From Sulfurimonas sp. UBA6792 (lineage in GTDB: Bacteria; Campylobacterota; Campylobacteria; Campylobacterales; Sulfurimonadaceae), in assembly GCA_002452425.1 (NCBI GenBank), contig DKFQ01000060.1:1-17649 (forward strand): a DNA stretch of 17,649 bases. Reading direction: 5' to 3'. This document shows positions 1 to 6,349 of this stretch, one piece after another (position 1 is the stretch's first letter; each line of letters starts with the position of its first letter). The position numbers were made by a program, and so were the translations under genes. Under the pieces are notes generated by a model, which worked only from the letters and a program-made list of their open reading frames with translations, did no database searches and was not told the DNA's origin.

Positions 1-678
1 CTAAGAGAACTCTTTTTTTAAAAAGCACCCCACACCATAAGGTTTTTTAGAGTAGAAGTTCTTGCCATGCTCTACCAAAAGAGCATGGAACTCCTGATAG
101 ACTTTAAGTAGCTCTTTTTCATCGCTTATGCACTCTTTTAACGAACTCTCCATAAGCATCTTAACCTCGCTATAACTACTTTTTTGTTCTATAATCCCAA
201 GCGCAAGTAGGATGCGTTTTGTGTAAGCATCAACTTTAAACTCCAGTTGATTGTAGCCATATAAAAGCATAGAATCAGCCGTTTCTTGCCCAACTCCTAT
301 AACATTTAAAAGTGTATCTCGCTCTGGAACTTTGCCATCAAGAGTGTTGTAAAATTTGATAAACTCTAAAATATATCTTGCTTTTTGGTTAAAGTATCCT
401 GATGGTCGTATCGCCTCTTTGAGTTCGTCGCACTCCATGGATGCGATTGAAGAGGCGCTAATGGCGTTTTTTGCATGTAAATTATTTAAAGATTTTACCA
501 CAGAAGTAAATGTCGTATTTTGTGTCAAAATAGAGCCTATGCAGACTTCAAATATTTCATTCTCACTCCGTGGAAAGTTATAGTCTGCTTTATGATATCC
601 ATATCCAGTTATAGGCCACCATCCCTGAACCCCGTATGTTTTGTAGAGTATTTTATAGAGAGCATATATGGTATTCAT
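1..678 (-). CDS. MagIII-like 3-methyladenine DNA glycosylase (endonuclease III superfamily)
   Basis: A 225-residue HhH-GPD protein that should excise alkylated bases, chiefly 3-methyladenine, as the first step of base-excision repair. Seen: LTQNT at 51-55, RPSGYFNQKA at 91-100, a helix-hairpin-helix around 123-142 (IGVGQETAD) and the presumed catalytic Asp150 in VDAYTKRIL. These blocks and the GWWP segment near residue 19 match what I remember of H. pylori MagIII. Endonuclease III has Lys in GVGRKTA; here that position is Glu132, so a monofunctional glycosylase without lyase activity is expected. The four-Cys iron-sulfur motif of endonuclease III is missing. The ATG overlaps the upstream permease stop as ATGA, and no Shine-Dalgarno sequence is visible before it, so translation is probably coupled. 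The stop codon occupies the first three bases of the window. Family assignment is firm; exact substrate is inferred. Confidence 0.85.
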   Translation of the reverse strand: MNTIYALYKILYKTYGVQGWWPITGYGYHKADYNFPRSENEIFEVCIGSILTQNTTFTSVVKSLNNLHAKNAISASSIASMECDELKEAIRPSGYFNQKARYILEFIKFYNTLDGKVPERDTLLNVIGVGQETADSMLLYGYNQLEFKVDAYTKRILLALGIIEQKSSYSEVKMLMESSLKECISDEKELLKVYQEFHALLVEHGKNFYSKKPYGVGCFLKKEFS

Positions 679-1583
679 AGGTAAGAGAGGAGTTTAACGC
701 CGATAAAGATAATGCCTAAAAAGAGCAGGGAAGAGATAAAAACAAGCGCGGTGACGATTTTTGGTTTACACTCATAGAGTGATGCAAAATTGACATTTGC
801 AATGGCAAGAGGAACTAAAATCTCTATAAATATAATCCCTTTTATCATGGAATCAAGTGTGATAAAAGAGAGAACGACAAATGCAACAGCGGGTAAAAAA
901 AGAAACTTTACACCCATAACCCATAGCGTGAGAGTCTTGCTAATCTCGCTTATTTTTGTGCCGTAAAGATAGATACCAAACAAAACAAGCTGCATAACGA
1001 TAGAAGCATAAGCCCCCATCATCAGTGTTTTCATTATCTCATCACTTGGTTTATATCCATAAACACTAAGCACAATCGCCACCATTGCCGCCCACAGAAT
1101 GGGAAGTTTGATGATGTTTGTAAGTGATGTTTTTACATCAAAATTTCCTCTTGAGTAGTAGTAAACACCGACGGTATAGACTATAAAGACATTCATGAGA
1201 TTGATAACAGTTGTGTAGGGAATCGACTCTTCTCCAAAGATAGCGATGTTCAGAGGAATACCGAGATTTCCTGTATTGCCTATGATGGCGGCAACTGTTG
1301 CGATGGAGTACTCTTTTTGGTCTTGAAACAACTTTTTTGCAAAGAGTGCCACAAGCAGCAAAACCAAAAGAGTGATAAAGAGATAGATGGATGGAGCAAA
1401 AAGAAGCGTTACATCGACAGGGCGGATAAGAAGCCCCCAAAAGGTGAGAAAAACCTGTAAAAAATAGACATTGAGGAGCGTGATAGTTTTGTCGTCAATC
1501 TTCTCTTTGAAGCTCATTTTCGCAACAAAACCGATGACAATAAAGATGTAAATAGCCAGAATAGAAAATAGTATCGAACTCAT
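675..1583 (-). CDS. AEC (auxin efflux carrier) family permease
   Basis: A 302-residue polytopic inner-membrane protein with about ten hydrophobic segments. Seen: the AEC-type block IGNTGNLGIPL at 101-111, which lies in the substrate path of this family, and a short charged loop (KEKIDDK) after the first membrane helix. Bacterial AEC proteins are often annotated as malate or other organic anion permeases, but the substrate here cannot be read from sequence. I chose the ATG at 1583; an in-frame GTG at 1616 would add 11 polar residues and has no Shine-Dalgarno either. A TATAAT on the coding strand lies only 6 nt before the chosen ATG, so the message may be leaderless. The gene is first in a two-gene unit with the glycosylase, overlapping by 4 nt. 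Confidence 0.85.
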   Translation of the reverse strand: MSSILFSILAIYIFIVIGFVAKMSFKEKIDDKTITLLNVYFLQVFLTFWGLLIRPVDVTLLFAPSIYLFITLLVLLLVALFAKKLFQDQKEYSIATVAAIIGNTGNLGIPLNIAIFGEESIPYTTVINLMNVFIVYTVGVYYYSRGNFDVKTSLTNIIKLPILWAAMVAIVLSVYGYKPSDEIMKTLMMGAYASIVMQLVLFGIYLYGTKISEISKTLTLWVMGVKFLFLPAVAFVVLSFITLDSMIKGIIFIEILVPLAIANVNFASLYECKPKIVTALVFISSLLFLGIIFIGVKLLSYL

Positions 1584-1589
1584 CGGGGG

Positions 1590-1595
1590 ATTATA
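1590..1595 (-). promoter_or_regulatory. Candidate -10 box for the permease-glycosylase unit
   Basis: Perfect TATAAT on the minus strand, followed by CCCCCG and then the permease ATG. A start site about 7 nt downstream would fall at or next to the ATG itself. No recognisable -35, as is usual in this phylum. It is back to back with the plus-strand TATAAT at 1606-1611. Confidence 0.45.
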
Positions 1596-1605
1596 GCAAA
1601 TAGAG

Positions 1606-1611
1606 TATAAT
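1606..1611 (+). promoter_or_regulatory. Candidate -10 box for the thioredoxin-like gene
   Basis: Perfect TATAAT on the plus strand, giving a predicted start near 1618 and a leader of about 19 nt that includes AGGGA at 1625-1629. No clear -35 element. It is separated by only 10 bp from the divergent TATAAT on the other strand, so both polymerases could not easily bind at once. Confidence 0.5.
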
Positions 1612-1636
1612 TTCACACCAAAAAAGGGACGAGCTT

Positions 1637-1957
1637 ATGCAAACCATAGAAGTGATAAACAAGAGTATAAAAGAGAATCCAGCAGTAATGCTCTACTTTT
1701 CAGCCCCAACATGCAACGTTTGCCATGCACTCAAACCAAAACTTTTAGAAGCGATAGAAAATAATTTTAAAGAGTTTAAGATAGTTAGTATCGATACCTC
1801 TTTAGAACAAGAAGTGGCGGCTTATTTTAGCGTTTTTGCCATTCCTACTGTTTTGGTTTTTTTAGACGGACGGGAGTTCCTTCGAAAATCTCGCCATATG
1901 AGTGTGGATGAGGTTGTACGAGAGATAGAGCGTCCTTATAGAATGATGATGAGTTAA
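1637..1957 (+). CDS. Small thioredoxin-like protein
   Basis: A 106-residue single-domain thioredoxin-fold protein without a signal peptide, so probably a cytoplasmic thiol-disulfide reductant. Seen: redox motif CNVC (Cys26, Cys29) in SAPTCNVCHALKP, and the cis-proline loop FAIPT with Pro70. The usual Trp before the first Cys is Thr and the dipeptide between the cysteines is Asn-Val, unlike the WCGPC of classic thioredoxin TrxA. It is therefore a thioredoxin-family member rather than the main cellular thioredoxin; its partner is unknown. Shine-Dalgarno AGGGA lies 7 nt before the ATG. It is convergent with the methyltransferase gene, with only 3 bp between stop codons and no evident terminator. 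Confidence 0.85.
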   Translation: MQTIEVINKSIKENPAVMLYFSAPTCNVCHALKPKLLEAIENNFKEFKIVSIDTSLEQEVAAYFSVFAIPTVLVFLDGREFLRKSRHMSVDEVVREIERPYRMMMS

Positions 1958-1960
1958 CAA

Positions 1961-2710
1961 CTATCTCATAAAAGCGATAAGTGACGCAGTAACTGCAACA
2001 TTAAGCGACTCAACACCTCTGTTCATGGGAATTGTGATAGAGTCGTTACAAAGTTTTTCAATCTCTTTTGAAACACCATCACTCTCATTTCCAAGTACAA
2101 AGATTGATTTCTCGCTTTTTTGTACATCATAGATGCTCTGTTTTGCATGCGAAGAGAGGAGATAGATTTTTGTGTCACTTAGCTCCCTCAAAATGGCATC
2201 AAGCGTATCGCAGTAGTAGATAGGAACTCGAAAGAGCGTTCCTGCACTCGCTTTTATGACAAGCGGAGAGATTTTCGCACTGTTCTTTTTAGGAAGAATG
2301 ATTCCATCGACATATCCCGCCGCACATGAACGGATGATCATACCAAGATTTTGAGGATTTTGAATCCCATCGAGTGCGAGAAGTTTAAAGCTTTTGAGGC
2401 TTTTTATCTCATTTGCATTTTGATAAGAGTTTGCGATAATGTCTATCGCCACGCCTTGATCTTGTTTGGCATTTTTGCTGATTCTACTTAGCGCAGCTTT
2501 ATCATGATAAGCAACCTCAATATTTCTCTCTTTTGCAAGCTTGAGAATCGTTTCAATCACGCCCTCAGGCTTGTTAGAGTTTGCCATATGTACTTTATGT
2601 ATCTCTACCCCGCGCTCTTGCAAAACCTCCATGACGACATTTCTGCCATAAAGCGTTATGATTTTTTCAAAATATGCTTTTTTCTTTTTGTACTCTTGTG
2701 AATCTTCCAA
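1961..2710 (-). CDS. rlmB: RlmB-like SpoU family rRNA 2'-O-methyltransferase
   Basis: A 249-residue SPOUT methyltransferase that uses S-adenosylmethionine to methylate a ribose 2'-OH, by family most likely 23S rRNA Gm2251. Seen: an N-terminal RNA-binding domain of the RlmB type (YGRNVVMEVL at 21-30, QDQGVAIDI at 83-91), then the trefoil-knot motifs: 1 at 118-127 (NPQNLGMIIR), 2 at 206-214 (LGNESDGVS), 3 at 227-244 (IPMNRGVESLNVAVTASL). The length matches RlmB, slightly longer because of a lysine-rich N-terminus. The start is TTG at 2710, supported by GAGGA 7 nt upstream; no ATG lies nearby in frame. A poor TAAAAT -10 could lie at 2735-2740. Confidence in fold is high; the exact target could be another SpoU site such as a tRNA position. 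Confidence 0.85.
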   Translation of the reverse strand: MEDSQEYKKKKAYFEKIITLYGRNVVMEVLQERGVEIHKVHMANSNKPEGVIETILKLAKERNIEVAYHDKAALSRISKNAKQDQGVAIDIIANSYQNANEIKSLKSFKLLALDGIQNPQNLGMIIRSCAAGYVDGIILPKKNSAKISPLVIKASAGTLFRVPIYYCDTLDAILRELSDTKIYLLSSHAKQSIYDVQKSEKSIFVLGNESDGVSKEIEKLCNDSITIPMNRGVESLNVAVTASLIAFMR

Positions 2711-2772
2711 AAATAAATCCTCTTTTTTAGCACCATTTTACACTATTTTTTCTATCCATAAAGAGATTCTGC

Positions 2773-2778
2773 TATAAT
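2773..2778 (+). promoter_or_regulatory. Candidate -10 box for the 202-residue unknown protein
   Basis: Perfect TATAAT in the 90-bp gap between the divergent rlmB-like gene and the unknown gene, 22 nt before the ATG at 2801. The predicted start is near 2785, and the leader contains the purine-rich AGAGAAGAG as ribosome site. No convincing -35. Confidence 0.5.
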
Positions 2779-2800
2779 CTGACAAAAAAGAGAAGAGATT

Positions 2801-3409
2801 ATGGACAATAGAATAGAAGAGATAGCCGCGCAGATAAAAATTCTTGAAGATGAGCTTATGTTAGAGCTTAGAAAAAAGCAGGACGAATTTTTCTATACGC
2901 TTGAAGACAAAAAGGTTAAATTTCAAGAGAACGTCATAAAAGAGGGAAGAAGCAAAATCATAAGCTCGATTAGATATCTCTCCTCTTTCCCAGTGCTCGC
3001 TGTTTTTACCATCCCTTTTATCTGGTCTATGATGTTGCCTGCTCTTCTTGTGGACATCTTTGTAACCATCTATCAGAGTGTCTGTTTTCCTATCTACAAA
3101 ATCCCAAAAGTAAAAAGAAGCGATTATGTCATTATGGATAGATACAACCTTTTTTATCTTGATAGAGTGGAGAAGATAAACTGTTGGTATTGTGAGTATT
3201 TTAACGGTGTTATTGCTTACACCAGAGAGATAGCCGCTAGGACAGAGCAGTTCTGGTGTCCCATTAAACACTCACGAACACAAAAAGAGATGCACTCAAG
3301 ATATGAGAAATTTTTTGATTTTGGTGATTATGCGAGCTACCGAAGAGAGCTTGAAAAAAGAAGAGCCGACTTCAAAGATTTAGAGGAACAGACAACAGAG
3401 GTCATCTGA
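2801..3409 (+). CDS. Conserved hypothetical membrane-associated protein with CxxC motif
   Basis: A 202-residue protein I cannot name. Seen, in order: a highly charged N-terminus (1-50) with heptad-like spacing, likely a coiled coil; a hydrophobic stretch about 62-99, long enough for one or two membrane helices; a basic segment (KIPKVKRSDYVIMDR); then a block with Cys128 and Cys131 (CWYC), YTREIAARTEQFWCPIKH containing Cys153, and a charged C-terminal helix. I have the impression that the Cys block recurs in conserved hypothetical proteins of Proteobacteria, but no function is known to me. The three cysteines plus His157 could bind metal, which is inference. The 3' end overlaps the convergent yaaA by 8 bp. 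It has its own TATAAT promoter and appears monocistronic. Confidence 0.8.
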   Translation: MDNRIEEIAAQIKILEDELMLELRKKQDEFFYTLEDKKVKFQENVIKEGRSKIISSIRYLSSFPVLAVFTIPFIWSMMLPALLVDIFVTIYQSVCFPIYKIPKVKRSDYVIMDRYNLFYLDRVEKINCWYCEYFNGVIAYTREIAARTEQFWCPIKHSRTQKEMHSRYEKFFDFGDYASYRRELEKRRADFKDLEEQTTEVI

Positions 3410-4127
3410 TATCATAGACAACCTCTGTTCGTAACCCTTTTTTGAGAATCTCTTTGACATAAAGCGTCTCTATCTCCATGCGCATAAACGCATCCAAGGA
3501 GCTTATGTTGTTCAAAGCCACTGCCCTTAAAACCAAGCCTCTATATGCCTTTGCCCAGTGGCTGACAACTTTGCCATCTTTTAAAAACTTCAGTGTAGTG
3601 TGCGGTTTTTTTAGATCATAAAATTTGTCATAGTACCCAGCGCGTAGATCTAAAATATCACTATTGGCAAGATAGAGGTCAAGTTGGTATGAAAATCTCT
3701 CTTTATAAAACTTCTCTGGAGCATATCTGCCGATACTGTTACCCTGCTTTACTTTATAGTTCACAATGGTGTCGCCTCCCAAGAGCGGTCCATAAAGATT
3801 TGAAAAGATAAGGGTGTTTTTTCTGAGATACTCTTTTGCCTCTTTGCCTAGTGAGGCAAAATCAAGCGAGTCATACGCTACGCCATCATAACGCTCGATA
3901 GCAGACATAAGCGGTGTATCGAAAATATCGACGATGTAAGGAGCGCAGTCACTCTCTTTTTTAAGTCCAAAAAGTTCTTTTATCTTTTGCATATCGGCAC
4001 ATTGGATGATAGAGTTGTACTCATTTAAAATAACTTCTCGTGAATTATGCGCACCAAAGAGCTCTTTTTTCTCCTCATTGCCACCATTTTTTTTATTCTC
4101 TGCTGGAGAAAATAGTATTTTTAACAT
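3402..4127 (-). CDS. yaaA: YaaA family peroxide-stress protein (DUF328)
   Basis: A 241-residue cytoplasmic protein of the YaaA/UPF0246 family, which in E. coli limits free intracellular iron during hydrogen peroxide stress. Seen: start MLKILFSPAENK (family form has SPAK), RYDGVAYDSL at 79-88, SNLYGPLLGG at 109-118, NYKVKQG at 123-129 and HWAKAYRGLVLR at 190-201, all family blocks. Length is close to that of other YaaA proteins. ATG at 4127 has AAAGG 7 nt upstream. A perfect 14-bp palindrome sits 20-33 bp upstream of the start (4147-4160) and is a candidate operator. It is divergent from the tRNA-tuf operon and convergent with the unknown gene (8-bp overlap). The family call is firm; the physiological role is carried over from E. 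coli. Confidence 0.88.
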   Translation of the reverse strand: MLKILFSPAENKKNGGNEEKKELFGAHNSREVILNEYNSIIQCADMQKIKELFGLKKESDCAPYIVDIFDTPLMSAIERYDGVAYDSLDFASLGKEAKEYLRKNTLIFSNLYGPLLGGDTIVNYKVKQGNSIGRYAPEKFYKERFSYQLDLYLANSDILDLRAGYYDKFYDLKKPHTTLKFLKDGKVVSHWAKAYRGLVLRAVALNNISSLDAFMRMEIETLYVKEILKKGLRTEVVYDIR

Positions 4128-4146
4128 TCAAATGCCTTTAAAAAGA

Positions 4147-4160
4147 GAGTAAATTTACTC
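4147..4160. repeat. Perfect 14-bp palindrome upstream of yaaA
   Basis: GAGTAAATTTACTC is perfectly self-complementary and lies in the yaaA-tRNA divergent gap. A related dyad, AGAGT-AAA-ACTCT, occurs at 4207-4219 next to the -35 of the tRNA promoter. Operator function is inference; it does not match the Bacillus PerR box as I know it. Confidence 0.5.
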
Positions 4161-4218
4161 AAATCGTACCCTTTTTTACATAAAGAGTGCAATATGATAA
4201 ATATTTAGAGTAAAACTC

Positions 4219-4247
4219 TTGACATTGAAAAAAGATTGCACTATAAT
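4219..4247 (+). promoter_or_regulatory. Perfect-consensus sigma-70 promoter of the tRNA cluster
   Basis: TTGACA at 4219-4224, a 17-bp spacer and TATAAT at 4242-4247: full consensus in both hexamers with ideal spacing. Predicted start is near 4254, about 11 nt before tRNA-Thr(UGU). The bases after the -10 (TCTGGCTC) are relatively GC-rich for this genome, resembling the discriminator of growth-rate and stringently controlled promoters. The -35 abuts a 5-bp dyad (4207-4219), and an 8-bp inverted repeat (4186-4193 with 4235-4242) brackets it. Confidence 0.85.
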
Positions 4248-4264
4248 TCTGGCTCAAATTCAAC

Positions 4265-4341
4265 GCCGGCATAGCTCAGTTGGCTAGAGCAGCTGATTTG
4301 TAATCAGCAGGCCCGGGGTTCAAATCCTCGTGCCGGCACCA
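4265..4341 (+). tRNA. tRNA-Thr (anticodon UGU)
   Basis: A complete cloverleaf of 77 nt including encoded CCA. The acceptor stem is seven Watson-Crick pairs (GCCGGCA with TGCCGGC), the anticodon loop is TTTGTAA with anticodon TGT, and the T loop is TTCAAAT. It is first in a tRNA cluster, about 11 nt after the predicted transcription start. It corresponds in order to E. coli thrU. Confidence 0.97.
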
Positions 4342-4397
4342 TTGAATGAGAGAATATTAGAAACAGTGTTAGACCAGATAAAAACATAATAAGTTAT

Positions 4398-4482
4398 GGT
4401 GAGTTAGTCAAGTGGCCAACGACGGCGGACTGTAAATCCGCTCCCTCCGGGTTCGGTGGTTCGAATCCACCACTCACCACCA
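4398..4482 (+). tRNA. tRNA-Tyr (anticodon GUA)
   Basis: An 85-nt class II tRNA with a long variable arm and encoded CCA. The acceptor stem GGTGAGT pairs fully with ACTCACC, the anticodon loop is CTGTAAA with anticodon GTA, and the T loop is TTCGAAT. The preceding 56-nt spacer shows no promoter, so it is probably cotranscribed with tRNA-Thr(UGU). Equivalent of E. coli tyrU. Confidence 0.97.
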
Positions 4483-4495
4483 CTCAATGGCAGAT

Positions 4496-4572
4496 GCGGG
4501 CGTAGCTCAGTTGGCTAGAGCGTCAGCCTTCCAAGCTGAGGGTCGAGGGTTCGAGTCCCTTCACCCGCTCCA
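4496..4572 (+). tRNA. tRNA-Gly (anticodon UCC), acceptor-stem C6-A67 mismatch
   Basis: A 77-nt tRNA with encoded CCA, anticodon loop CTTCCAA (anticodon TCC), D arm GCTCAGTTGGCTAGAGC and T loop TTCGAGT. Six of seven acceptor pairs form; position 6 (C at 4501) faces A at 4563 (position 67) instead of G. It lies 13 nt after tRNA-Tyr, so it belongs to the same transcript. Equivalent of E. coli glyT. It would still be called by covariance models. Confidence 0.95.
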
Positions 4573-4687
4573 TTGAGACTCTGGAAGCTGAAGTACAATT
4601 TCAACCTACTTCATAAACCTATTGTTGTATAAACAGTAGCGTCTATACATAGCTATTTCTACACAAAAAAACTAATATAATATTTAT
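4573..4687. other. Hairpin-rich gap splitting the tRNA cluster, with a candidate -10 box
   Basis: The tRNA-Gly to tRNA-Thr(GGU) gap is much longer than the other tRNA spacers. It holds a 7-bp hairpin (4589-4595 with 4607-4613), then an 8-bp hairpin with one G-U (4619-4626 with 4632-4639), neither followed by a T run. TATAAT at 4676-4681 predicts a start near 4688, which would begin a separate tRNA-Thr(GGU) transcript. No ORF of note. Confidence 0.4.
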
Positions 4688-4853
<166 letters not shown>

Positions 4854-4857
4854 TGGG

Positions 4858-4863
4858 TATAAT
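4858..4863 (+). promoter_or_regulatory. Candidate -10 box of tuf
   Basis: TATAAT preceded by TTTTTGGG, the T-rich form typical of Campylobacterota vegetative promoters, with no -35. It gives a start near 4870 and a leader of about 29 nt. This would let tuf be transcribed apart from the tRNA cluster. Confidence 0.65.
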
Positions 4864-4898
4864 TCCATTTCTATTCACAAATTAAGTCGGAGGACACT

Positions 4899-6098
4899 AT
4901 GGCAAAAGAAAAGTTTTCGCGTAATAAACCGCACGTAAACATTGGTACTATTGGTCACGTAGACCATGGTAAGACAACACTAACAGCTGCAATTACTGCG
5001 GTTCTTGCAGTAACAAACGGTGCAAAAATGATGGATTACGATCAAATCGACAATGCTCCTGAAGAGCGTGAGCGTGGTATTACGATTGCTACATCACACG
5101 TAGAGTATGAAACAGATAAGCGCCACTATGCACACGTTGACTGTCCAGGTCACGCGGACTATGTTAAAAACATGATTACTGGTGCTGCACAAATGGATGG
5201 AGCTATCTTGGTTGTTTCTGCTGCTGATGGTCCGATGCCACAAACTCGTGAGCATATCCTTCTTTCTAAGCAAGTAGGCGTTCCTTATATCGTTGTTTTC
5301 ATGAACAAAGAAGATATGGTTGACGATGAAGAACTTTTAGAGTTAGTTGAAATGGAAATCCGTGAACTTCTTGATATGTACGACTTCCCAGGTGACGATA
5401 CTCCAATCGTAGCTGGCTCTGCAAAAGAAGCTCTTGAAGAAGCAAAAACTGGTACACTTGGACCATGGTCTGCAAAAATCCAAAAGCTTATGGCTGCTGT
5501 AGATGAGTATATCCCTGAGCCAACTCGTGAAGTTGATAGAGATTTCTTAATGCCGGTTGAAGACGTTTTCTCAATCTCTGGTCGTGGAACAGTTGTAACT
5601 GGTCGTATCGAGCGTGGTCTTGTTAAGATTGGTGATACTATCGAAATCGTTGGTATCCGCGATACACAAACAACTACTGTAACAGGTATCGAGATGTTCC
5701 GTAAAGAGATGGATCAAGGTCTTGCAGGTGATAACTGTGGTCTCTTGCTTCGTGGTATCACAAAAGATGGTGTTGAGCGTGGTCAAGTTCTTTGTAAGCC
5801 AAAGAGTATCACTCCTCACACTAAATTTACAGCTGAGATTTACGTACTAAGTAAAGAGGAAGGTGGTCGCCATACTCCATTCTTTAGTAACTATCGCCCA
5901 CAATTCTACGTTCGTACAACAGACGTAACAGGTGCAATCACATTACCAGAAGGTACTGAGATGGTTATGCCAGGTGATAACGTAAGCATTACTGTTGAAC
6001 TAATTCACCCAATCGCTATGGAAAAAGGTACTAAGTTTGCTATCCGTGAGGGTGGAAGAACTGTTGGTGCTGGTGTTGTAGCTGAGATTCTTGCATAA
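4899..6098 (+). CDS. tuf: Translation elongation factor Tu
   Basis: A 399-residue GTPase that brings aminoacyl-tRNA to the ribosomal A site. Seen: P loop GHVDHGKT (19-26), switch I with RGITI (59-63), DCPGH (81-85), NKED (136-139; E. coli has NKCD) and SAK (174-176), then beta-barrel domains II and III ending [14 protein letters not shown]. Shine-Dalgarno GGAGGA (4889-4894) is 4 nt before the ATG, a strong site. Length is typical. A 12-bp stem with one bulged A spans the stop codon. The gene follows the four tRNAs as tufB does in E. coli and precedes rpmG by 44 nt. Confidence 0.99.
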   Translation: MAKEKFSRNKPHVNIGTIGHVDHGKTTLTAAITAVLAVTNGAKMMDYDQIDNAPEERERGITIATSHVEYETDKRHYAHVDCPGHADYVKNMITGAAQMDGAILVVSAADGPMPQTREHILLSKQVGVPYIVVFMNKEDMVDDEELLELVEMEIRELLDMYDFPGDDTPIVAGSAKEALEEAKTGTLGPWSAKIQKLMAAVDEYIPEPTREVDRDFLMPVEDVFSISGRGTVVTGRIERGLVKIGDTIEIVGIRDTQTTTVTGIEMFRKEMDQGLAGDNCGLLLRGITKDGVERGQVLCKPKSITPHTKFTAEIYVLSKEEGGRHTPFFSNYRPQFYVRTTDVTGAITLPEGTEMVMPGDNVSITVELIHPIAMEKGTKFAIREGGRTVGAGVVAEILA

Positions 6099-6120
6099 TT
6101 CGCTTTGTGCGAATATGCAA
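6091..6120 (+). other. Stem-loop spanning the tuf stop codon
   Basis: TTGCAT-A-ATTCGC, loop TTTGT, GCGAAT-ATGCAA: 12 bp with one bulged A. The stop codon TAA at 6096-6098 lies in the 5' arm. No T run follows, so it is not an intrinsic terminator. It could protect or define the 3' end of tuf mRNA. Confidence 0.55.
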
Positions 6121-6142
6121 AATCCTTTAAAAGGTTAATAAC

Positions 6143-6295
6143 ATGAGAGAAGCAATACATTTAGGCTGTGAGAAGTGCACACGTCGTAACTACCACACAA
6201 CTAAAAACAAAAAAACTCATACTGAAAAATTTTCAGTAAAAAAATATTGTAAGTTTTGTCGTGAGCATACTGTTCACAAAGAGATGAAACTCTAA
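6143..6295 (+). CDS. rpmG: Ribosomal protein bL33 (zinc-ribbon form)
   Basis: A 50-residue large-subunit protein located near the E-site side of the ribosome. Translation begins MREAIHLGCEKCTRRNY and ends HKEMKL. It keeps both CxxC pairs (Cys9/Cys12 and Cys36/Cys39), so it is the zinc-binding C+ form. Strongly basic. AAAAGG lies about 7 nt before the ATG. The gene is 44 nt after tuf and is followed by a terminator-like hairpin, so tuf-rpmG looks like one message. The order rpmG, tRNA-Trp, secE, nusG is common in bacteria. Confidence 0.96.
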   Translation: MREAIHLGCEKCTRRNYHTTKNKKTHTEKFSVKKYCKFCREHTVHKEMKL

Positions 6296-6310
6296 TATAG
6301 TTGCAAATAG

Positions 6311-6340
6311 AAGCTTAAGTCTTTGGACTGAGCTTTTTTT
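6311..6340 (+). terminator. Intrinsic-terminator-like hairpin after rpmG
   Basis: AAGCT-TA-AGTC, loop TTTG, GACT-G-AGCTT, with nine pairs, an internal TA/G loop and a run of seven T (6334-6340). It ends only 9 nt before tRNA-Trp at 6350, leaving no room for a promoter in between. It may be a partial terminator that splits tuf-rpmG from the downstream operon. Confidence 0.7.
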
Positions 6341-6349
6341 GTTCAAAAT

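Noticed and set aside
1584..1616. GTG start for the AEC permease
   Set aside because: It adds 11 polar residues ahead of the first membrane helix, has no ribosome site, and would cover the TATAAT box; ATG at 1583 starts directly at the helix.
1940..1978. Bidirectional terminator between the thioredoxin-like gene and rlmB
   Set aside because: Only about five pairs (ATGAG with CTCAT) with weak inner pairing and no T run on either strand.
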